Shown piece by piece: positions 59,778 to 64,000 of a stretch of 64,000 nt of DNA. This DNA is from Micropruina sp. GTDB taxonomy: Bacteria; Actinomycetota; Actinomycetes; Propionibacteriales; Propionibacteriaceae. The first letter of the stretch is position 1, and every line of letters begins with the position of its first letter. The position numbers were made by a program, and so were the translations under genes. The stretch is from positions 248,001 through 312,000 of the forward strand of contig JADJVZ010000011.1 in NCBI GenBank assembly GCA_016716635.1, in the 5' to 3' direction. The notes under the pieces were generated by a model. That model did no database searches, was not told the origin of the DNA, and saw only the letters and a list, made by a program, of their open reading frames with translations.

Positions 59778-60548
59778 GTGAACGACCATGCGCTCTATGA
59801 CGTGTTCAAAGCGACCCTGTTTCGTCCGGCCGTCAAGTACGTGTTTCGGGCCAAGGCCGTGGGGGAGCAGAACATTCCGCCGACCGGCGGGGCGATCTTG
59901 GCCAGCAACCACATCGGCGAGGTGGAGACCTTCGCGACGCCTGCCCTCATCGAGCGGCGCATGACCTACCCGGCCAAGGCCGAACTCTTCCGGGGCGACC
60001 GCGGCCTCGTGTCTAAGTTGCTGGCCTGGTTCTTGAAGGCGGTCGGACAGGTGCCGCTGGATCGCTCCGGTGGCCGCAACAGCGTCGATGGCCTGGGGCC
60101 CATTCTGGACGCCCTCCGCGGCGGTGACCTCGTCGGCATTTACCCCGAGGGCACCCGCTCGCCGGACGGCCGCCTCTACAAGGGCCGTACCGGCGTGGCG
60201 CGCATGGCGCTCATGACGGGCGTGCCCGTGGTGCCCGTGGGGGTGCGGGGCACCGCGTTCGTCAAGAAGGGCCCGATCAAGTGGGTGGATCATCCGGTGG
60301 CGGTGATCGGCAAACCGCTCGACTTTTCGGCGTACCAAAACCAGGCGGACGATCGCGCGGTGCTGCGTTGGGTCACCGACGAGATCATGTACCAGATCAT
60401 GCTGTTGTCCGGGCAGACCTACGTTGACGCGTACGGCAGCTCGGTGAAGTCGGGCTCGTTGACGACGGCCGAAGCGGACGGGCGGGTCAAAGCCCGTCCC
60501 GGCGGTGGCCCCGCTCCCGCAGTGGCTGGGGCGCCGCCTGTATCCTGA
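59778..60548 (+). CDS. 1-acyl-sn-glycerol-3-phosphate acyltransferase (PlsC-like)
   Basis: This 256-residue protein makes phosphatidic acid from lysophosphatidate. ASNHIGEVETF near residue 40 is motif I but shows His-x4-Glu instead of the usual His-x4-Asp. YPEGTRSPDGRLYKGRTGVARMAL near 122 is motif III and VVPVGVRGT is motif IV. GTG 59778 follows TAGGCT by seven bases. Its last bases include the aroG -10 box. Acceptor specificity is uncertain. Confidence 0.85.
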   Translation: MNDHALYDVFKATLFRPAVKYVFRAKAVGEQNIPPTGGAILASNHIGEVETFATPALIERRMTYPAKAELFRGDRGLVSKLLAWFLKAVGQVPLDRSGGRNSVDGLGPILDALRGGDLVGIYPEGTRSPDGRLYKGRTGVARMALMTGVPVVPVGVRGTAFVKKGPIKWVDHPVAVIGKPLDFSAYQNQADDRAVLRWVTDEIMYQIMLLSGQTYVDAYGSSVKSGSLTTAEADGRVKARPGGGPAPAVAGAPPVS

Positions 60549-60552
60549 CGCG

Positions 60553-61944
60553 GTGTCCGACCTGTTTCCCTCCCTTGCTGACCTGCATCGCTTGAAGCCG
60601 GCCCAGCAGCCGCGCTACGACGATCCGGCCGAACTGGCCCGTGTCGTCGCTGAGTTGCGTCGCCGTCCGCCCCTGGTGTTTGCGGGTGAATGCGACGACC
60701 TGCGCTCCAAGATCGCGGAGGTGGCCCAAGGGCGCGCTTTCATCCTTCAGGGGGGCGATTGCGCCGAGACGTTCGCGTCCGTGACCGCAGCGAACATCCG
60801 GGGCAAGCTGCGCGTCCTGCTGAGCATGGCGGTGGTGTTGACCTACGCCGCCCAGGTCCCCGTGGTGAAGCTCGGACGGATCGCCGGCCAATACGCCAAG
60901 CCGCGAAGCAATGACTCCGAGACCCGCGAGGGCGTCACGCTGCCGGCTTACCGTGGCGACGCCGTCAACGCGCTGGCGTTCGATCCCGAATCCCGCCGCC
61001 CGGATCCGCAGCGACTGGTCGAGGTGTACAACCATTCGGCCGCGACGCTGAACCTGGTCCGTGCCTTCGTCAAGGGCGGTTTGGCCGACCTGCGCACCGT
61101 CCATAGCTGGAACTCTGACTTCGTCCGCAACTCCCAAGTCGAGGAGCGGTACGAGAAGGTCAGCGCCGAGATTGCCCGGGCGTTGTCGTTCATGGTGGCG
61201 TGCGGGATCGACGACAACAGCTTCCGGACGGTCGACTACTACGCCTCCCACGAGGCGCTGCTGCTCGAGTACGAGCACGCCCTGACGCGTATCGATTCGC
61301 GCACCCAGACCCCGTATGACACTTCGGCCCACATGATCTGGATCGGCGACCGGACCAGGCAACTGGACGGCGCTCACATCGAGTTCCTCCGCCACCTGCG
61401 CAATCCGATCGGAATCAAGGTCGGACCCACGACCACGCCGGACGACGCCGTGGCGCTCATCGAGCGACTGGATCCCGATCACGAGCCCGGGCGCATCACG
61501 GTCATCTCGCGCATGGGTGCGGCGAAGGTCCGCGACCTGCTGCCCCCGATCGTGGAGGCCGTCGAGGCCACCGGTCGCAAGGTGGCGTGGGTCTGCGATC
61601 CGATGCACGGCAACACCTACTCGACCGAGCTCGGCTACAAGACGCGCGCCTTCGATGAGGTGGTCTCTGAGCTGCAGGGCTTCTTCGACGTGCATCAGGA
61701 ACTCGGCACGTGGCCCGGGGGCGTCCACATGGAGCTCACCGGGGACGACGTCACCGAGTGCGTGGGGGGCGCGGACGAGGTTGCCGAGCAGGATCTTGCC
61801 CACCGGTACGAAACCGCCTGCGATCCTCGGCTCAACCGCAACCAGTCGCTGGAACTCGCGTTCCTGGTGGCGGAGCGGTTGGCGGACGACGCTATTCGAC
61901 GCGAGGCGAATCCGGTTCAGAGCTTCAGTCCTAAGGACTTCTAG
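60553..61944 (+). CDS. aroG: DAHP synthase, class II (plant/actinobacterial type)
   Basis: This catalyses the first step of the shikimate pathway, from PEP and erythrose-4-phosphate. The 463 residues include ILQGGDCAETF near residue 70, KLGRIAGQYAKPRS near 106 and CDPMHGNTYSTELGYKTRAFDEV near 345, the class II signature and metal/PEP ligands. GTG 60553 follows TATCCT (60541-60546) by six bases and overlaps the plsC stop. Earlier in-frame starts lie upstream of the -10. Confidence 0.95.
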   Translation: MSDLFPSLADLHRLKPAQQPRYDDPAELARVVAELRRRPPLVFAGECDDLRSKIAEVAQGRAFILQGGDCAETFASVTAANIRGKLRVLLSMAVVLTYAAQVPVVKLGRIAGQYAKPRSNDSETREGVTLPAYRGDAVNALAFDPESRRPDPQRLVEVYNHSAATLNLVRAFVKGGLADLRTVHSWNSDFVRNSQVEERYEKVSAEIARALSFMVACGIDDNSFRTVDYYASHEALLLEYEHALTRIDSRTQTPYDTSAHMIWIGDRTRQLDGAHIEFLRHLRNPIGIKVGPTTTPDDAVALIERLDPDHEPGRITVISRMGAAKVRDLLPPIVEAVEATGRKVAWVCDPMHGNTYSTELGYKTRAFDEVVSELQGFFDVHQELGTWPGGVHMELTGDDVTECVGGADEVAEQDLAHRYETACDPRLNRNQSLELAFLVAERLADDAIRREANPVQSFSPKDF

Positions 61945-61977
61945 GAAGTCCGAAGCACTTCTAAGCTCGGACGTCCG

Positions 61978-62730
61978 TCAGGCGCGGGTGGCCTCGAACT
62001 CGAGGCGGACGTAGTCGATGATGGGTTCGTCCATGGCGGCTGCCACTGCGGTCACCAGGGCCGCGCCGTCGTTGCGCGACATGCCCGCCAGGTGCTTTCC
62101 CAGCATCACGGTCGCGAGGTAGCTGGGCAGCGATTCGGGCGTGAGGAGCAGCGGATCGGGGCGCAGTCGAGCCCGCACGTCGACGAAACCCGCGGCGCGT
62201 AGAAGGGCCGCCGTGTCCTCCACGTCGGCGAACTCCCACGCATCCGTGGCCTCCCCGATGGTCCGGGCCAACGCGGCTTCGAGGCGCGCGATGTTGCCGC
62301 GTCCGCCGCACTCGGCGACGAAGCGTCCACCGGGGCGCAACGCCGCGTGCACGGACTCGAACACGGGACGGTGATCCGGGATCCAGTGCAGCGCGGCCAC
62401 CGACATGGCGGCGTCCGCAGGGGCCGCAAGAGTGAAACCATCCCGGAGGTCGGCCACGGTGAGCTGGAAGCGCCCGTGGTACGGCGCCAGCGTTTCGCGG
62501 GCGGCCTCCAGCATCGCGGGGGAGGCATCGAGGCCCACCACGCTGAGGCCGGGGTGGGTCGCCAGGGCGACGCCCGCGTCCCGTCCGGTGCCGCAGCCGA
62601 GATCGAGCAGTCGTTCCGTCCCCTCGAGGTCGAGCCGCTCGAGCACGCCTAGGCCCCAGCGGACGTGCGGCAGGGGCAACGCGGCGTAGCGTTCGGCGTC
62701 CCAATCGAAAGGTGAGGAATCGTTGACCAT
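61978..62730 (-). CDS. SAM-dependent methyltransferase (trans-aconitate methyltransferase-like)
   Basis: This 250-residue class I methyltransferase has LLDLGCGTGRDAGVAL near residue 40 (motif I), VVGLDASPAMLEAAR and LTVADLRDGF. ALHWIPDHRPVFESVHAALRPGGRF is typical of Tam-like enzymes. The substrate is unproven. ATG 62730 follows CATCGT by six bases. Overlapping palindromes lie 50-80 bp upstream. Confidence 0.8.
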   Translation of the reverse strand: MVNDSSPFDWDAERYAALPLPHVRWGLGVLERLDLEGTERLLDLGCGTGRDAGVALATHPGLSVVGLDASPAMLEAARETLAPYHGRFQLTVADLRDGFTLAAPADAAMSVAALHWIPDHRPVFESVHAALRPGGRFVAECGGRGNIARLEAALARTIGEATDAWEFADVEDTAALLRAAGFVDVRARLRPDPLLLTPESLPSYLATVMLGKHLAGMSRNDGAALVTAVAAAMDEPIIDYVRLEFEATRA

Positions 62731-62781
62731 GGCTCGACGATGACCTGTGGCCGACGCCCTGGCAAGGCACGATGCCCAGAC

Positions 62782-62807
62782 GTCTCGTTAAGCGAGACAA
62801 TTTGTCT
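62782..62807. promoter_or_regulatory. Overlapping palindromes upstream of the methyltransferase gene
   Basis: GTCTCG and CGAGAC (62782-62798, 5-base centre) overlap AGACA and TGTCT (62795-62807, 3-base centre). Their AT-rich centre and position suggest a repressor site of TetR-like form. No regulator gene is adjacent. Confidence 0.4.
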
Positions 62808-62871
62808 TACTAGGTGAGAATCGTCGACACCTGTCGCGGACGGGTGAGGCGCCAGGCCGGGGGCGGGTCGC

Positions 62872-63663
62872 TCAGTGTCCGGTGAGCAACAGCGACGCGA
62901 ACTGCTCGGGCGTGGTCGCGACGATCTTGAGCTTCGGCGCAGCCACCGGGTGCACGGCCAGTTCCACGCCGTTGCGCTGGAAGGTGGGCGTGCCGCCGAC
63001 GTTCGCGGCGTACCCCGCCTTGGTGACGTTGGCGAGGAAGGCCCGAGGGGCGGCGGTGTCGTAGCACTGTTGGTATGTGGTGAGGGCCGCGCCCGTGATG
63101 CCTACCTCGACGGGCAGGGTCGAGCGCAGCAGCGAATCCTCGTAGCCCACCGATCCGACGAGTTCCTCTGTCTGTTGCCGGGCGTAGATGGCGGCGGTCA
63201 TGGCCGGGTAGGTCGTGCCATCGATGTCGGCGCAGGTGGCTGCGGTGGCGGCTCGGGTGGAGGCCGTGTTGTGCAGGTTGCCGTCCATGAACGTCAACGT
63301 GTGCTGCACCAGCACGATGTCGCCTGCCTCGGCGAGCTGCTTCATCGTGGCGTTGTAGCTCGACTCGGCCGTCTTGCAGACGGGGCACTGGAAATCGAGG
63401 TACACGTCGATCCTGGGAGCGTCCGGCTTGGCGTGCCCCGCGTAGAGGGTGACGCCGTCGTTGGTTGCCGTGGCGTTGCGCGGGGCGCCTGAGGCCGCCC
63501 CTGGGGCGCTGGCCGGGGTCCGGATGAACACCACGATCACGATCACCGTGAGGATCAACGCCACCACGCCCAGACCGATGCCGACGATCCGGCGGGTGCG
63601 GGCGGCCTTTGCTGCTGCGGCCTGCTGTTCCCGGAGGGCGGACCGCTTGCTTGACTGGGTCAT
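62872..63663 (-). CDS. DsbA-like thioredoxin-fold protein, membrane anchored
   Basis: This 263-residue protein has a basic N-terminal coiled part, a membrane helix near residues 27-48, and an extracytoplasmic thioredoxin domain. DFQCPVCKTAESSYNATMKQLAEAG near residue 90 has the redox C-x2-C, and GGTPTFQRNGVEL near 228 the cis-Pro loop. It probably forms or shuffles disulfides in exported proteins. A G-A-S linker sits between anchor and domain. ATG 63663 starts the frame. Confidence 0.85.
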   Translation of the reverse strand: MTQSSKRSALREQQAAAAKAARTRRIVGIGLGVVALILTVIVIVVFIRTPASAPGAASGAPRNATATNDGVTLYAGHAKPDAPRIDVYLDFQCPVCKTAESSYNATMKQLAEAGDIVLVQHTLTFMDGNLHNTASTRAATAATCADIDGTTYPAMTAAIYARQQTEELVGSVGYEDSLLRSTLPVEVGITGAALTTYQQCYDTAAPRAFLANVTKAGYAANVGGTPTFQRNGVELAVHPVAAPKLKIVATTPEQFASLLLTGH

Positions 63664-63899
63664 AAGGCTCCTGGCAGTTCCGTGACGGTGAGGATCGCCG
63701 CGTCGGCGGGTGATCGGTTCCGAGCCTAAAGAGGGTGGGGGTCACCGAAGGGAGGCCCACTTTCGGCCGGGGAACCTCGTGCACGTCAGGCTGGCACCCC
63801 GCGAGAAACCGCCTCCCGGCCTGGCCAGCAGCACGATCGGACGCCCCCGCGGCCGTCCTTGCGCTAGGCATCGAGACGTCGTCCCGCCTAGGGTGGAGC

Positions 63900-64000
63900 A
63901 TGCAGATCACCCATCTCGGACACGCAACAGTGCTCGTCGAGGTCGCGGACGCACGCATCCTCATCGATCCGGGGAACTATTCGGACGCCTGGCATGGGCT
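63900..64000 (+). CDS. MBL-fold hydrolase, N-terminal fragment, truncated by window edge
   Basis: Only 33 codons are present: MQITHLGHATVLVEVADARILIDPGNYSDAWHG. This is the typical start of a UPF0173/beta-lactamase-fold protein, with HLGHATVLVE and ILIDPG. ATG 63900 follows TAGGGT (63889-63894) by five bases. The metal motif is beyond the window. Confidence 0.7.
   Translation, partial: MQITHLGHATVLVEVADARILIDPGNYSDAWHG

Noticed and set aside
1..64000. tRNA or rRNA genes
   Set aside because: I scanned for T-loop-like GTTCGA contexts and found them only inside protein genes without a cloverleaf; a covariance-model search would settle it.

Overview
The window comes from a high-GC actinobacterium. 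The signs are strong G/C third positions, a qcrCAB/ctaCDEF respiratory set with CtaF, class II DAHP synthase, GlnE, the actinobacterial families DUF4191 and DUF3043, a sunset-type tail domain and many leaderless genes. A relative of the Propionibacteriaceae is my best guess, from gene content only. I see no rRNA, tRNA, CRISPR array or intact transposase.

Layout. 0-5.1 kb: the 3' end of a glutamine synthetase, then a MacA/MacB-like export operon with two adaptor genes (minus strand). 5.2-8.6 kb: an SCP_3 protein divergent from glnE. 8.56-9.40 kb: a gene-free foldback element with roughly 213-bp inverted arms and tandem repeats. 9.4-13.8 kb: a PhnP-like hydrolase, dprE1-dprE2, a LysR regulator and two tiny Arg-rich ORFs. 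13.9-22.4 kb: VOC protein, LysE exporter, GH32 hydrolase, NADP oxidoreductase, pabC, SNF2 helicase and MFS transporter, with a duplicated MFS tail around an unexplained segment at 20.3-20.9 kb. 22.8-24.2 kb: glnA, broken by one extra base. 24.4-30.1 kb: RDD protein, ABC-F ATPase, DUF4191, lipA, a secreted protein and a membrane protein. 30.1-39.9 kb: lipB, sucB, a flavoprotein, pepA, gcvT, DUF3043, glycerate kinase and the A-type Fe-S carrier. 40-49 kb: ctaC-ctaD-ctaF and, on the other strand, ctaE-qcrC-qcrA-qcrB, together the menaquinol-to-oxygen branch. 49-53.7 kb: degenerate receiver plus trpD, prepilin-peptidase-like protein plus HTH protein, a repeat-rich helical protein and a cyclophilin. 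53.8-64 kb: RAM-domain protein, exonuclease/GIY-YIG fusion, Cys4 protein, NlpC/P60 hydrolase, a zincin-like lipoprotein, esterase, plsC, class II DAHP synthase, methyltransferase, DsbA-like protein and the 5' end of an MBL-fold gene.

Functional links. GlnE adenylylates GlnA, and both genes are here. LipA and LipB lipoylate the E2 subunit encoded by sucB and also the glycine cleavage system that includes GcvT. aroG, trpD and pabC are all in chorismate metabolism. The A-type Fe-S carrier lies just upstream of the oxidase genes.

Gene starts. More than twenty genes begin 5-8 bases after a NANNNT -10 hexamer (often TAGGCT) with no Shine-Dalgarno. I used this to place starts. Genes inside operons mostly start with ATGA, GTGA or TGATG stop-start overlaps. 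All product calls rest on recognition by eye; no search was run.
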